From Aquilaria yunnanensis (Eukaryota > Streptophyta > Magnoliopsida > Malvales > Thymelaeaceae), in NCBI GenBank assembly GCA_039654915.1, contig CM077599.1, positions 73,066,001 to 73,130,000 of the forward strand: a stretch of DNA of 64,000 bases, read 5' to 3'. Positions within the stretch are counted from its first letter, which is position 1. The number at the start of each line of letters is the position of its first letter. The notes under the pieces were generated by a model. That model made no database searches, was not told the DNA's origin, and saw nothing but the letters and a program-made list of their open reading frames with translations. Positions 1-11,571 of the stretch are shown one piece after another. Both the position numbers and the translations under genes were made by a program.

Positions 1-460
1 TGCCTTCCTTTCCTTGCTTCACATATCCAGGTGGTTGATCAATATAGATCTCTTCTTCAAGATAACCGTTCAGAAATGCTGATTTCACATCCATTTGGTA
101 AAGCTTCCATTTATTCTGTGCAGAAAGTGAAATCAACAATCTGATGGTTTCAAGTCTTGCTACTGGAGCAAAGACTTCTCCATAATCAGTTCCTTCTTTC
201 TGTTGTAACCTTTAGCAATAAGCCTTGCTTTATACCTCTGGACTTCTCCTTTAGCATTTTTCTTTGTCTTGTAGACCCATTTTACACTAATGGCTCTACG
301 ATCTTTTGGCAGAGTAGTCAGTTCCCAAGTCTTGTTTTTCTCAATGGATTGAATCTCTTCGTCCATCGCTCTTCTCCATTTCTCTTCCTCATTAGCTTCC
401 TTGAAGCTAATTGGATCACTGGTCATCATCAAGCAGTACAAATTTACATGCTCATTTATC
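1..460 (-). pseudogene. copia reverse transcriptase, N-terminal part
   Basis: The N-terminal RT motif (WRRAMDEEIQSIEKNKTWEL, VKWVYKTKKNAKGEVQRYKARLIAKGY) is readable to about 180. A frameshift follows, and the rest continues as YGEVFAPVARLETIRLLISL and QMDVKSAFLNGYLEEEIY, containing the first catalytic Asp. The YVDD box and RNase H would lie left of position 1. Confidence 0.9.
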
Positions 461-464
461 GGCT

Positions 465-1450
465 CTGTATTTTCATACAGATCATTTAGAGCACGAGTTC
501 CTCTAGGACCTATGTTTGAATCATCATGCATAGTTGACGATGATGCTTCATTTAGAGTAAAAGTACCTGGATAATTACGTGGAGGTACTTGCTGATTTCT
601 GGGAACTTGTGGCTCAATTGCTGCTTCTCTTATCTCCGCTGGTTCTTCTCCTTCAAGGATCAACTCTGCATCTTTGGAGGATTCAGGTTGATCCCAATTC
701 CAAGATTCATTTTCTTCAAATATGACATCTTGGCTGAAAATGATTTTCTTCATAATTGGATTATATAATCTATAACCCATAATATTGTCATCGTATCCAA
801 CAAGGATGCACTTCTCGCCTTTATCTTCCAGCTTTGTTCTTCTTGCTTCTGGTATTTTGGTATAAGCAATAGATCCAAATACTCTTAGATGACTCACACT
901 AGGCTTGTGAGTACTCCAAGCATCATATGGTGTTTTTGAAGTAAGACTTTTTGTAGGACACCTGTTGAGCAAATATACTGTGCATAACACTGCTTCTACC
1001 TAAAAACGTTTAGGCATATTCTTATCCTTTAACATGCTTCTTACCATGTTAAGAATTATGCGATTCTTTCTTTCAGCTACGCCATTTAACTGGGGAGTGT
1101 ATGCTAGCGTAAATTGATGTTGAATTCCTTGTTGTCTAAGGAATTCTTTGAAGGCTTCTGATGTATACTCTCTTCCTTGGTCTGATCGCAATGACTGAAT
1201 GTGATAGCCACTTTGTTTTTCCACAAAAGTTTTAAACTCTTTGAATTTGTCAAATACTTCATATTTGCTCTTCAAAAAATACACCCACGTCTTTCTGCTA
1301 TAATCATCAATGAAAGTAAGAAAGTAACGATTCTGACCGCTTAAAACTGGATCCAAAGGACCACACACATCCGTATGTACTAGCTGAAGTGGCTTGGAAG
1401 ATCTCCAATCAACTTGTTTTCTGTAACTATTCCTGTGCTGTTTGCTCACA
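465..1450 (-). pseudogene. copia integrase, split by a nonsense codon
   Basis: Integrase inserts the cDNA into chromosomes. The core shows LVHTDVCGPL (first Asp), FIDDYSRKTWVYFL, LRSDQGREYTSEAF (second Asp) and LNGVAERKNR (catalytic Glu), so the DDE triad survives. A TAG replaces the Trp codon of the usual FW motif near 1000. The same frame continues with the C-terminal region (TPYDAWSTHKPSVSHLRVFG, KCILVGYDDNIMGYRLYNP). An acidic linker leads into RT. Confidence 0.9.
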
Positions 1451-1459
1451 GCACAACTT

Positions 1460-1960
1460 TCACAAATCTGATTCTAATGCTGAATTTTTGGAAGACCTTT
1501 CACCATCGTTTTTTCTTTCTAACATCTTCAAACTTTCAAAATTTAGATGTCCATACCTTAGATGCCATAACCTTTCTTTATTGTTTATCATTGCACTTAG
1601 ACACATTGATGTGTCATATTTGATGGATAGAGGGAATATTCGATTCTTTGCCATCGTAACTCGAATGATCAGCTTCCCTCGAGCATCTGTAATAATCATT
1701 TGCTTGTCTTTAAGACTTATCTGGTAACCTATCTCCACAAGTTGACCAAGACTCAAAACATTGGTCTTCATGTCTGGCATATAATAGACATTAGAGATGA
1801 ATGCTTCACCACCATCATTTTGCTTAATCATCACATCTCCTTTTCCTTGTATTGACACCTTAGAGAGATTTCCAAATGATATCTCCCCTTGGATTTTTTC
1901 AAATTTGGTAAATAAACTCTTTTCACCAGTCATATGATTACTGGCTCCAAAGTCTAAATA
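1460..1960 (-). pseudogene. copia protease C-terminal part and GAG-pre-integrase domain
   Basis: The aspartic protease active-site region reads WYLDFGASNHMTG, with its Asp codon at 1953-1955. Copia elements normally have D-S/T-G-A, so the Ser/Thr is replaced by Phe, which should inactivate it. Then follow YMPDMKTNVLSLGQL and the pre-integrase WHLRYGHLNFESL with its zinc-binding His pair. The frame is lost near 1500. The matching Cys pair (ICESC) reads in a shifted frame just downstream. It lies between gag and the integrase core, as in intact elements. Confidence 0.85.
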
Positions 1961-2973
1961 CCAAATATTATGACCCTCCTAGGTAGTCTTATGTGCTATC
2001 AGCATCAAAGATTCTCCAATCACCTGTTCAACTTTAGCAAAATTAGCTTCTTCACTAACCTTTTCTATTGGTTGTTTGAACCAACATTCATTGCTATAAT
2101 GGCCAGATTTATGGCAGTTGAAGCACTCAACATTTCTCTTGTCATAATTTTGACGGTTGTTGTAACCGCCTCTTCTTCCTCATCCTCTTCCTCATGGAAC
2201 ATTGTTCTGTTGTCCACGTCCTCTCATGTCTTTGGCCACCTCTTCCATGAGATCCTCGACCTCGTCCTTGGTATGATGTCCCCCATTGGTTCTTGCCTCT
2301 CAGTAGCAAGATGTAGCTTTGCCTGGAATGAATGCTCAAGTGACTTATCATTTCGTCTGTTCACCTTCTGCTCGTGGGCTTGTCAAGATCCAAGAAGCTC
2401 TTCTACAGAAATTGTCTCCAGATCTTTTGTTTCTTCAAGACTCACTGCTATATGATCAAATTTTGGATCTAAAGATCGCAAAATTTTCTCACATATTCGT
2501 TCATCTTCAAGTTTTTCTCCATTTCTTCGAAGCTAGTTTGTAACGACCATTACACGAGTATAATACTCGGCAATGGATTCAATAGATTTCATTTTTAGTG
2601 ATTCAAACTCACCTCGAAGTGTTTGAAGATGAATCCTCCTCACTTTATCTGCTCCTTTGTATGTCTTTTGAAGCGTCTCCCATACAGCTTTTGATGTAGG
2701 AGCTGATGCGATAATTTTGAATGTGGCTTCCTCAAGCCCTTGATAGATAATAGATTTTGCCTTGCAATCTTTCTTTCGATTGGCTCGGAGGATCGCCTTT
2801 TGAGCTTCTGTCAAATTATTCTCAACATCTTTAGATTCTGGCTCAATATATCCATCTTCAACGACGTCCATGACATCTTGAGCTCCAAGGACGGCCTTTA
2901 GTTGGATGCACCAATTGTCATAGTTGTCTTTTGACAACTTTGGAATCAATGTCTGTATTGATCCATTCACCAT
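1957..2973 (-). pseudogene. copia gag (UBN2/DUF4219-type) with zinc knuckle, broken
   Basis: Gag is the capsid protein that packages element RNA. The frame opens at an ATG (2973) and gives about 146 residues of copia Gag, including KLSKDNYDNWCIQLKAVLG and a WETLQKTYKG block. A TAG replaces a Gln codon near 2534. The frame then continues to a second stop after LLGS, and beyond that to a basic, Arg/Gly-rich segment. The zinc knuckle (CX2CX4HX4C) is intact at 2084-2125 in another frame, so a frameshift lies between. Losses are mostly point mutations, consistent with age. Confidence 0.85.
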
Positions 2974-3248
2974 ATTGAGCTTAAAAGCCTTAAATTAATC
3001 TTCTGGAGTTAGAATTTTGAAAAAAGGACACAACCGTTGCATCCAAAATGGTAAAAAACCTTTGAAATTGTATCCTTTGAATTTTATTGATACTCCCAGG
3101 GGAAAAATTAATTTTTGAAAACCCTTGTGGACTAAATTGAAAATTATTAAACTCAAAGGGCAAAAATTGCAACTCTGGAACACTGTAGGGACTAACCAGT
3201 AATTTTAGATATTTCAGCTTACGTGGCAGATGACTGGGATCTGTGTCT

Positions 3249-3410
3249 GACGTGGTGCCAAGGTGTCTCCTATGTGGATAATGATGTGGCACCAAGGTGT
3301 CACCTATGTGGATGATGATGTGGCTGATGATTTGGTAGTCAAACTTTGACTTTTGCTGATGTGGCAAGATGATATGGCAATTTTAATGATGTGGCAGTGA
3401 CTGGGCAATG
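3249..3410. repeat. 34-bp tandem repeat in the copia leader
   Basis: Units starting GACGTGGTGCC (3249), GATGTGGCACC (3283) and GATGTGGCTG (3317) are spaced exactly 34 bp. They are followed by looser copies of GATGTGGCA to about 3410. The repeat lies in the untranslated leader between PBS and gag. No coding function is seen. Confidence 0.7.
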
Positions 3411-3545
3411 ATGCGGCTAATGACTGGGTTGTCTTCAACCTCCAGAACGTCCGCGGAGAAAAAACAGGGCATTTTTTCAAGCGCCTCGACCGGTGAATCT
3501 GGGTGACGCTTTTCCGCCGGAAAGCTTCTACGGTGATCCTTACAA

Positions 3546-3558
3546 GGCTCTGATACCA
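3546..3558 (-). other. Primer binding site, initiator tRNA-Met type
   Basis: The minus strand reads TGGTATCAGAGCC one base inside the LTR end. This is the standard plant copia PBS, complementary to the 3' end of initiator tRNA-Met. It fixes the polarity of the element. Confidence 0.9.
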
Positions 3559-3559
3559 C

Positions 3560-3906
3560 TGTTGGAGAGAAAGAACGAATTTATTGCACTCTAGTTGAGA
3601 TTACAACAAATCAAAGGAATTTACAATCCCAAAAATAAAACCCACAGACTTTCTATTTCCCTCCTTTCTGAAGTTCTTTCTGAACTTTCTTAATTTCTTT
3701 TTCTTACAAACAACAAGCAAATACATCTATTTATAGGGATAAGTAGAGAAAACATTTAATTAAAAAAATGAAGTTTCAACGCGTCGACGCCGACATCGGT
3801 GCCGGCTTCAAACTTTGTTGCACTAAACTTCTGACTTTCAATCAGCATCAGCAACCCTTCTAAATGGCAGTGAAATGAATGGGAGAATTAAGTTTATTTT
3901 TCAACA
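3560..3906 (-). repeat. 5' LTR of the copia element (347 bp)
   Basis: On the plus strand the segment starts TGTTGGAGAG and ends TTTTTCAACA, giving the 5-bp inverted termini TGTTG/CAACA expected of LTRs. A TATA box (TATAAATAG, minus strand) lies near 3728-3736, so transcription runs leftwards into gag-pol. The PBS abuts its inner end with a 1-nt spacer. The partner LTR lies outside the window, so the boundaries rest on the termini and the PBS. Confidence 0.85.
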
Positions 3907-5409
3907 GGTACACCACCTAACCCAAAGCTGTAACAAATTTATGTACTATATTCCTGCTAGCTAGTATAATTAAAAGGAAAATAAAAAACATAAAATATGA
4001 AAGTGTTTTATTCTCAAACTTATTGAGTTGATACTTTTTCATAGATTGATGGCATAATATTGGTGCAACATTCTACTGCCAAAGTTCATAAAAGCAAATT
4101 ATAAATGACACTGCCATTCTTAAACAAAAGAAAAAACAGCTATATAGTGTATATATTGTCTTTTATCTGGATTTGGAACTAAAAACTTTAGCCCTTAACT
4201 TCCCAAACACTACTAATGCACTGCCTAATACAGAGTCTTGTAAATACTTCTGAGCATAAAAAAAAAAATCCAAGTCCATAAAATGACAACTTAATTTAAA
4301 GAAAGATAATCAAATAAAGTATATATGACAGCACTAATTTAGGCTGTTAAAAAATTCTGCTGGTTAATTTTGACATTAATTGATTATTAATTTATTCTTA
4401 GGGAAAAAAAGAATAATAAAGATGTATAGAAATACATATTTATGTTAAAAATAGACATGACATTTATGATTTTAATAATAACCATAATGACGATGATGAT
4501 TATAATGAAAATTTTGAAGATATTAAAAGTGAATAGGAATAGAACGATGAAATATATAACAGGAGAAGAGCAAAAATCAACAAGATTGACCTCACATCTC
4601 TCTTATTGTTATGGGTACACTGTTGTCATCTATAAGATCATGATTAATCACTGATTAGTTGTTAAAGTATCTAATCTAAAATTAATTTGTGTGAGTTACT
4701 TTTTACAATGACTAAGGAAGCGGCAAACCTTGGGATCTAATGTATGGTTTTAAATCTTGTACAATGCTTGCCGGTATGAGATACTGGTCAAAAAATGGTA
4801 CGATCAAGGAAATGGAAAGAGACGGGGAAAATGCACCTTTTATTTTATTTTTATTTTTTTGATATATTTAAGTAAAATATGTAATTAAGTCCAACATGTA
4901 CTTTTTTTAATAAAAAAAAAAGCATTTTTTTAATTTTTATTTTATAGTCTTCGGAAGTTAAAAAAATAATAAAAATTGAATTATTATTTTTTATTGGAAA
5001 AGAAAAAATATATTGAATTAAGGAAGAGAAACAATGACAAATTACTTGGTTACCAACTCTGATAAACAGAAGTAACACAACCAAAGCATTCAATAAAAAC
5101 ATAAGAAAATGCGAGCCCAAGAAAAAACCAATTTTTTAATTAACTTACAGTTACAAATAGATAGGTACTAGATGGCGACCTGGACGTTGTTGAGGGAAGT
5201 CTAATGAAGATACAACTTTTTATACTCATTATATTTATAGGAAAAAATGATAAAAAATATATGAATTTCAAAATAAGATGTGATCAAGTCAAAAGAGCTA
5301 AAAAATTAAAATGATTGAAAGGTTTTGGCAATAATTTTGGTAAATAGAAAATATATGACATAAGATTAATACAGTGAATTTGAACTTTCAAGAGAAATTA
5401 GAGTCTTAA

Positions 5410-6120
5410 ATGCATTCAAGAATGTTGAGGCCTAAAATACAATAATCAAAAGTCTAGGAGAAAATGTTAAATTCCTACTTTCAAAGTTTGAGGACTAGAA
5501 GAAATTAACACAAATAAATAGAGAGAACCAATTTTATAATTTATCCTTTTTCAGGGAAAAAAATAAACAAAAAAAATAGAACAAACAACCCAAACCCAAA
5601 ACCCAAAAAAATGCCAAAAAAAAGAAACAATTTCATTTCCAAAAAAAATCCAAATGCAAGAAAAAAAATACAAGTAAAAGAAAAAATCAAATGCAAAAAA
5701 AAGAAACTGGAAAAAAAAGAAGCAAAACTATATCCTCAATGGTGAAAATATAAGGAATGATTGATTTTAATATAAATCAAAAATGCATTCATGAATGTTG
5801 AGGCCTAAAATACAATAATCAAAAGTCTAGGAGAAAGTGTTAAATTCTTACTTTCAAAGTTTGAGGACCAGAAGATATTAACACAAATAAATAGAGAGAA
5901 CCAATTTTATAATTTATCCTTTTTCAGCAAAAAAAAAAAAAAAGGGGAACAAGCAACCCAAACCCAAAACCCAAAAAAATGCCAAAAAAAGAAACAATTT
6001 CATTAAAAAAACCCTAAATGCAAGAAAAAGAAATACAGTTAAAAAAAAACCAGATGAGAAAAAAAGCAAAACTGTATCCTCAATGGTGAAAATATAAGGA
6101 ATGATTAATTATAATATGCA
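5410..6120. repeat. Tandem duplication with a 373-bp period
   Basis: A block beginning GCATTCAAGAATGTTGAGG at 5412 recurs at 5785 as GCATTCATGAATGTTGAGG. The two copies stay aligned for more than 300 bp, through AACCCAAACCCAAAACCC stretches to TCCTCAATGGTGAAAATATA. They differ mainly in A-run lengths and scattered substitutions. No coding potential is seen. Confidence 0.85.
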
Positions 6121-7010
6121 TGAAAGATATATGGATATATAAGCAAAGGTTGTATAAAGTCTGCACTTCATTGCAGGGTGATCAACAAAGGTACAAATTT
6201 TTTATACCAAATGTATATATACTCGTTAATGAAAAAATATTAAAAAAAAAAGAATTCAAAATTAAGTTATAATCAAAATTAAGTTTTCTAACTAATTTGT
6301 AGTTTGAGGTCTGAAAACGTAAAAATTAAAAGTTCAAAATATCTTTTGTGTTTGTTAGGGTAGAGTAATAAAAATACCTGATTTTAAAATTGAGGACCAA
6401 AAGATCTTATTATACATAAATAAGGTATTTATTGTGTAGTATTACCCTTTTTTACTTTGGACATATTTTGGGCCAACAAACAAAAGCCATGGGGGGAGTT
6501 TTTCCAAGGTTTCTTTGTCTTTTTCTTACAATAACCTTTTTTTTTTTTTTGGCATTTGGGTTTTTTTGGGGCCTATATTTTAGTGAAAAAAATCCTATGC
6601 AAACAATAAAATACAGGCGCAAAAAAAAACCCAAACGAAAAGAAAACTGAATATTAAAAAAAAACTATAGCAGGGTGTGATACTGTTCCCAACATCCCAA
6701 GCCCCAAGAAAACCGAAACAAAAAAAACCCAAATGGAAAAAAAATCCTAATCCAAAGGATAAGAATCATAAGTTGATCAATCTCAAAGGAACATGACCGA
6801 TGGTGAAAATATAAGAAATGATTAAATTTAATATACATAAAAGATGTATAGATATATGAGCAAATGTTGCATAAAACTTGCACTTAGTTGCTGGTTGATC
6901 AACAAAGGTACAAATTTTTCATACCAAATGCATCTATAATCTATATTGAGAAAAATATTAGTAAAAACTTATGAATTTAAAATTAAATTATAATCAAAAT
7001 TAAGTTTAAA
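6083..7010. repeat. Dispersed direct repeat, copies about 716 bp apart
   Basis: The roughly 200-bp block at 6083-6290 (ATGGTGAAAATATAAGGAATG, then GGTGATCAACAAAGGTACAAA) recurs at 6799-7010. It begins with the tail of the 373-bp unit, so both belong to one modular A-rich family. Short related blocks with ACTGTAGCA and CTAACA..CCTAG occur near 6665, 7018, 7135 and 7258. Confidence 0.7.
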
Positions 7011-7896
7011 AAAAATTACTGTAGCAAAGTGGGTACTATAACTAACATGTCCTAGGCACAAAGAAAACCCTAAAGAAAAAAAGTTCTAAATGGGAAAAAA
7101 AAAAAAAAAAAAAAACCAACCCAAACGAAAATGTTACTGTAGCAAAACGAGTGGTGTAGCTAACACACCCTAGCTCAAAGAAAACCCAAATGGAATAAAA
7201 AAACCCAAAAAGAAATCAAATGGGGAAAAAAATAGCAAACGCAAAGACAAAAAAAAACTTGTAGCAGCGGGTGGGTACTGTTCTAGGTACAGTTAGTATA
7301 TATAATTTCTCTACAAAAAAATGATGCACAAAATTTTATACAGAAATAAATAGATAGTAAACAATTTTAAACTTATTAAGAAAATCATTTTTGAAGAAAC
7401 TGCACACATGTATGTATGTATATAAACTGTTTAATCAAAAGTAGTTAAAATGAAATTAAAGATAGAATGTCACCAGTATAATAGTGGCTCTTATAGTAAA
7501 TAGTAATAAAAAATATTTGCAATTATATCTATCGTTAAAATTATATTTTCCATGATTAAAATGAACTTATCTATTTTTACATAAAGACCAAAAAGTTAAC
7601 TATATATTCCAGGTCCTTTCAATGGCACCAGATATAGAGGCGGCTGGCAGCCATACACTTCGTGTCCTCTAAAAAAAAGGCATAATGTTAGTCATAATTT
7701 TTAAAATTTAAAGATAAATTCATCCTAATTAGGAATTGGTCACATTCTCTTATATAGATTACAGTTTTAAAAACAATTTATTCTAATTGCTACTCTGAAA
7801 AAATGTTACATATATATACCCAAAAGTTATAAAATATTATTGTTTGAATTGAGCTAGCTAGAGTGATTGAATTTTTCTATTTGGTCTGTATATATA

Positions 7897-10820
7897 TTCA
7901 GAGGGTAGCAATGGGATGAAAGACGAACATGAAAAGGAGAATTTCGCCAAAGAAATGGTCAAACATTGTGGAGGTTTGCCATTAGCAATCAGGGTGCTAG
8001 GTGGAATTTTGGCTACCAAAGTCATGTTGGTAGAATGGAATATGGTTTTTCAACATATCAACTTGCAAATAGCGAGAGGTGGGAATCAAGGAGCAAAAAA
8101 CATTAGTGTTAGGAATATATTAGCCTCCAGCTATGATAATTTACCTACCCATTTAAAGCCATGTTTTACTTACATGGCTTAGTTCCCTGAAGATTATGAA
8201 ATAAACATGGAAATGTTGGTACAGATGTGGATTGCAGAAGGTATGATACAGTGTACACAAGTTCAAATGCGAGGAAGAGGAAGAAGAGCTAGAAGATATA
8301 GCAAAGAGTTACTTGAGTGAACTGATTAAAAGAAGTATGGCTTTACCTGGAGAAAAAGATGAGCTGAATAATAGGTTGGGAACATGCCACTTGCATGATC
8401 TTATGAGAGATCTTTGTTTGTCAAAAGCAAAAGAAGAAGACATGCTCCTAATTCTTAATCGAAGTGTACAAGTTGATGATTCAAGTGTTTTCTTTATGCC
8501 TACCATAGGTAAGGTTCGAAGAATTGCAATACACGAACCGAGGCAGATAAGCTATTTTTATTCGAATCCCTATTTAAGATCACTGTAGCTCTTTTGCGAC
8601 ATTTTCTCTGAAGTAGAACTTGGGAAAGTGGATGGATGCTTTCTAGCAGTCAAACAATATTAGAAAAATTATTGCAAGTCGAGAAGATTTTGGGTATTTG
8701 TAACCAGCAATTACAAACTACTAAGGGTGCTCAATTTAGAAGGGGTTGAGGTACGTGCATCAGTTGACAAGATTGGTGAACTCGTTTACTTAAAGATGCT
8801 TGTGCTCAGATATGTCAGAAACAAATTATCACCATCTCTTGGAAAATTTAGACGTTTACAAACCTTACGTTTTGCATATACAGTGTTTGGAATTGAGTAT
8901 GATAAGTTACCTGATGTGATGTGGAAGTTGGAGCAATTGTGATGCGAACCCCGATGGTATAAAGATCATAAAACATGCCCAAGATATTTTTCAAGCTCCA
9001 CAAGACATCAAAGAGACTGAATTTGAAGACCCCTACCCCTAATTAACCTGTGACTAAACACTGAGAAGTATAAGAACACCAAGAACACAAGCACACTTGT
9101 GCACCAAGGTAGTCCACAAAGAACCAAAAAGAAATTCTACCCAAAGTAGCAATATTTCAAGGTTGTTATTTTACAACCAGAATATATGCCTATTTATAGG
9201 CCTAAACTAGGGTAAAAAACTCAGCAAAATTTGCAGCTCAAGTCACATAAGAAACCTAGGTACAAAAGACTTAAGAAAACCTAGTCAAACTAGGACTCTA
9301 ACACCCTTTTAATGGTGTGCAGTGAATTTCTTTTATCCTAAGTGACCTATATCACTTCCATGGCCCTAATAACATCCTAAATAATTTAAATAAACAGGAA
9401 AATAAAATAAAATACGTTACAACACATGATTGGCCATAAAAACCCCAAAATAGTCTTCTCGGGTGGTTCTTGCTTATGTCTTCAACTTCAAGCTAAAATT
9501 CGAACTTGATGCAGCCATGATTTGTCAAAATAAAAAACATGAAAGTTGTATATATATTTCTTAGCTTTGAAATGAAACCTGAATCACACAAAACAGACAT
9601 CGAAAGCCAAAGATATGCCCAAAACACTGCAACTGCTTCCGAACCAGTGATAACTCGCAAATTGCGACTTTGAAGCTAAATTGGACCTCCTTAATGTGCA
9701 AACTGGGTTTGATGGTCTTCATATCATTTGTAGTTCCAGATGTTATCTTTCTAATGAATTAAGAATCACTCAATTCTGATCTGTTTAACTCAAGATATGA
9801 TTTTTCTACTAGAACATCGTCAATCTGTCAAAATCCAATCTTGGCCATCATCTCCATATGATTCCTTGCATGTTCCAGCAGCTCCTTGCGAAATTTCATG
9901 TCCATTCTCCATGAAGAAACTTGAACAAAGGCTTGTAGTGCACTTGTGAGCTACTTAGCCTTCTTCCTTGTCAATAGTCCACTACTTATCTTCAATGGAT
10001 CCTTGCCATCCTTAGTTGTGCCTTCTTTGATCTTATCAAATTGAGATATTTGCGTCTTCCAGACCGCTGGCATCCCTATAGATTAGGGAAGTGGAGGAAT
10101 ATGCGTAAGCTTATGGGATTAGGCTTGTCTCGCCATAATGTAAAAAGTCTTGGTGCATTGACCGAACTTAGAGAGCTTGCTGTGTGGCTTGTGGACTACG
10201 ATAATATCCAAGACTTGGTTATGGGATTTAGTGATGCACTCAAGAATATGAGGCGTCTATGCTGTTTGTCCATATATCGGAACAAGGGGGACTGCATTGA
10301 TGCATCGCCAGTACTAAAAGCATTACAGGGCTGTCCCAATTTCTACAAGTTGGAGATATATAGCAGCATGCACAAGCTTCCTGAAGACTTCCCCTCTACC
10401 ATTAGCCACTTGAGGCTTCAAAACTGTCTTCTTTCCGAAGATCCAATGCCGACTCTGCAGCGCCTTCCTAATCTCCGATATCTCTTTTTAAGTGATTTTT
10501 CTTTCACCGGAGACAAGATGGAATGCTCTGCAACAAGCTTTCTTGAACTTGATTCACTCAATCTTGAAGGCCTTTATGAGTTAGAAGAGTTGATTATTCA
10601 CAAAGGAGCACTAAGCAAGCTTCGACGCATGAAAATTAATTATTGCGGCAAATTAAAGACAGCTCCAGATGGATTGAGATTCATTAGAAGCCTCCAAGAG
10701 TTGGAGATCGAGGAGATGCCCAAGGAGTTCTGCAACAGGTTGGTCCTTGGAGGAGCAGATTACGAAAAGGTGCAGCACATTCATTCTATCATGTTTCTGG
10801 AATCATCTATCTCTGATTAA
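7897..10820 (+). pseudogene. CC-NBS-LRR (RPP13-type) resistance gene, 5'-truncated and interrupted
   Basis: NLRs are intracellular immune receptors. The visible part starts inside NB-ARC: KEMVKHCGGLPLAI (GLPL motif, near 7955) and NLPTHLKPCFTYMA (RNBS-D). A TAG at 8180-8182 interrupts the usual FPEDYEI, which continues in frame. A +1 frameshift near 8265 leads to EEEELEDIAKSYLSELI. CHLHDLMRDL (MHD-type motif) follows near 8385-8410, then another stop at 8586. Leucine-rich repeats begin near 8700, are cut at 8939 by a solo LTR, and resume at 10044 to the natural stop at 10818-10820. Coiled coil, P-loop and kinase-2 are absent. It cannot encode a working receptor. Confidence 0.95.
8940..10038 (-). 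mobile_element. Solo LTR (1,099 bp) inserted in the NLR leucine-rich repeats
   Basis: The segment starts TGATGCGAAC and ends GATCTTATCA, with inverted termini TGAT/ATCA. It is flanked by perfect 5-bp target duplications AATTG at 8935-8939 and 10039-10043. A TATA box (CCTATAAATAGGC, minus strand) lies near 9190-9203, so it is read leftwards. No PBS, coding region or second LTR is present, the state left by recombination between two LTRs. Removing the segment and one TSD copy rejoins the LRR codons in frame. Its family was not identified. Confidence 0.85.
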
Positions 10821-11571
10821 CATTGAGATGTGTGTTGACATTCCTTTTGTTCCCATCCCCTGTATGTGATTAATTCGTATATATATTTCTCATATTTACT
10901 TATTTGTTGTTACAGCTTTGTTTGGTTGGAAGTACATTAAACCTGAGATGCATCAGAAGTGTGTCATCTTTTAATAAGGCTTTTTAGTTGTTCGGCTTAA
11001 CCTTTCAATGAGTTAAACAATATAATATATTGAATGAGGTGTGTTAGTCATTTAATAAATTTTGTATCACTAGCTATATATACCAGTATGTTTATTTTAT
11101 GTCAAAACAAATATGTATAAGAGGTCACATGTGCTATATATATGATACATAATTTTGAAAAATAAAATATTAAAATATTCAATTTAGATGAAAATCGGGG
11201 CAATTACGATCTGATTGCTACAATTGTTTTATTTTATTTTATTTTTTAATTTAGGGTTATAAAAAATTAATAAATTTTTTTGTATATTATAAAAAAATAT
11301 TATTCCAAGGATTATAAAAATTTAAGGAAAATAATTGAAAAAGTATTTTACTAATTATTGTAATCTTTATTGTTCATCATAACAGTGCAAGTCTTATTGC
11401 CAATTACCACATTGGTAATTGCAGATTCATCAACCAAAAGTAAGTTGGTACTTAGGCTGCTTGTTGCGCCTGAAAAGGCCGAAGTTTTGCTCAATCCCGG
11501 AGGTTGCTTCAAATTCGCATCAAATATAGCAAAGAGGTAAGTCTCTATAGCTTGCCCAGGCCTCCTAGGAG
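10821..11571. other. Intergenic DNA downstream of the NLR pseudogene
   Basis: AT-rich sequence that should contain the 3' untranslated region of the former NLR. No gene, RNA gene or element boundary is recognised until the GC-rich hAT end at about 11572. Confidence 0.5.

Larger units (their letters stand above)
1..3906 (-). mobile_element. Ty1/copia LTR retrotransposon, 5' part, degenerate
   Basis: Reading the minus strand from 3906 leftwards gives LTR, PBS, leader, gag, zinc knuckle, protease, integrase and reverse transcriptase. Integrase before RT is the copia order. The LTR spans 3560-3906 and the PBS 3546-3558. The element runs off the left edge of the window inside RT, so RNase H and the 3' LTR are not visible. 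Nonsense codons and frameshifts occur in every domain, so this copy cannot make its own proteins. The 5 bp next to the LTR (3907-3911, GGTAC) should be the target duplication if the insertion is simple. Confidence 0.95.
3907..7896. other. AT-rich intergenic DNA without recognisable genes
   Basis: About 4 kb of A-rich, low-complexity sequence. Its open frames are short and compositionally biased (poly-Lys or poly-Phe), with no known motif. The only structure seen is the family of repeated modules listed separately (5410-7290). It separates the copia LTR from the NLR pseudogene. Confidence 0.6.

Noticed and set aside
2990..3367. A 125-residue frame before copia gag
   Set aside because: It lies in the untranslated leader and includes the 34-bp repeats. 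It has no similarity to Gag, which starts at 2973.
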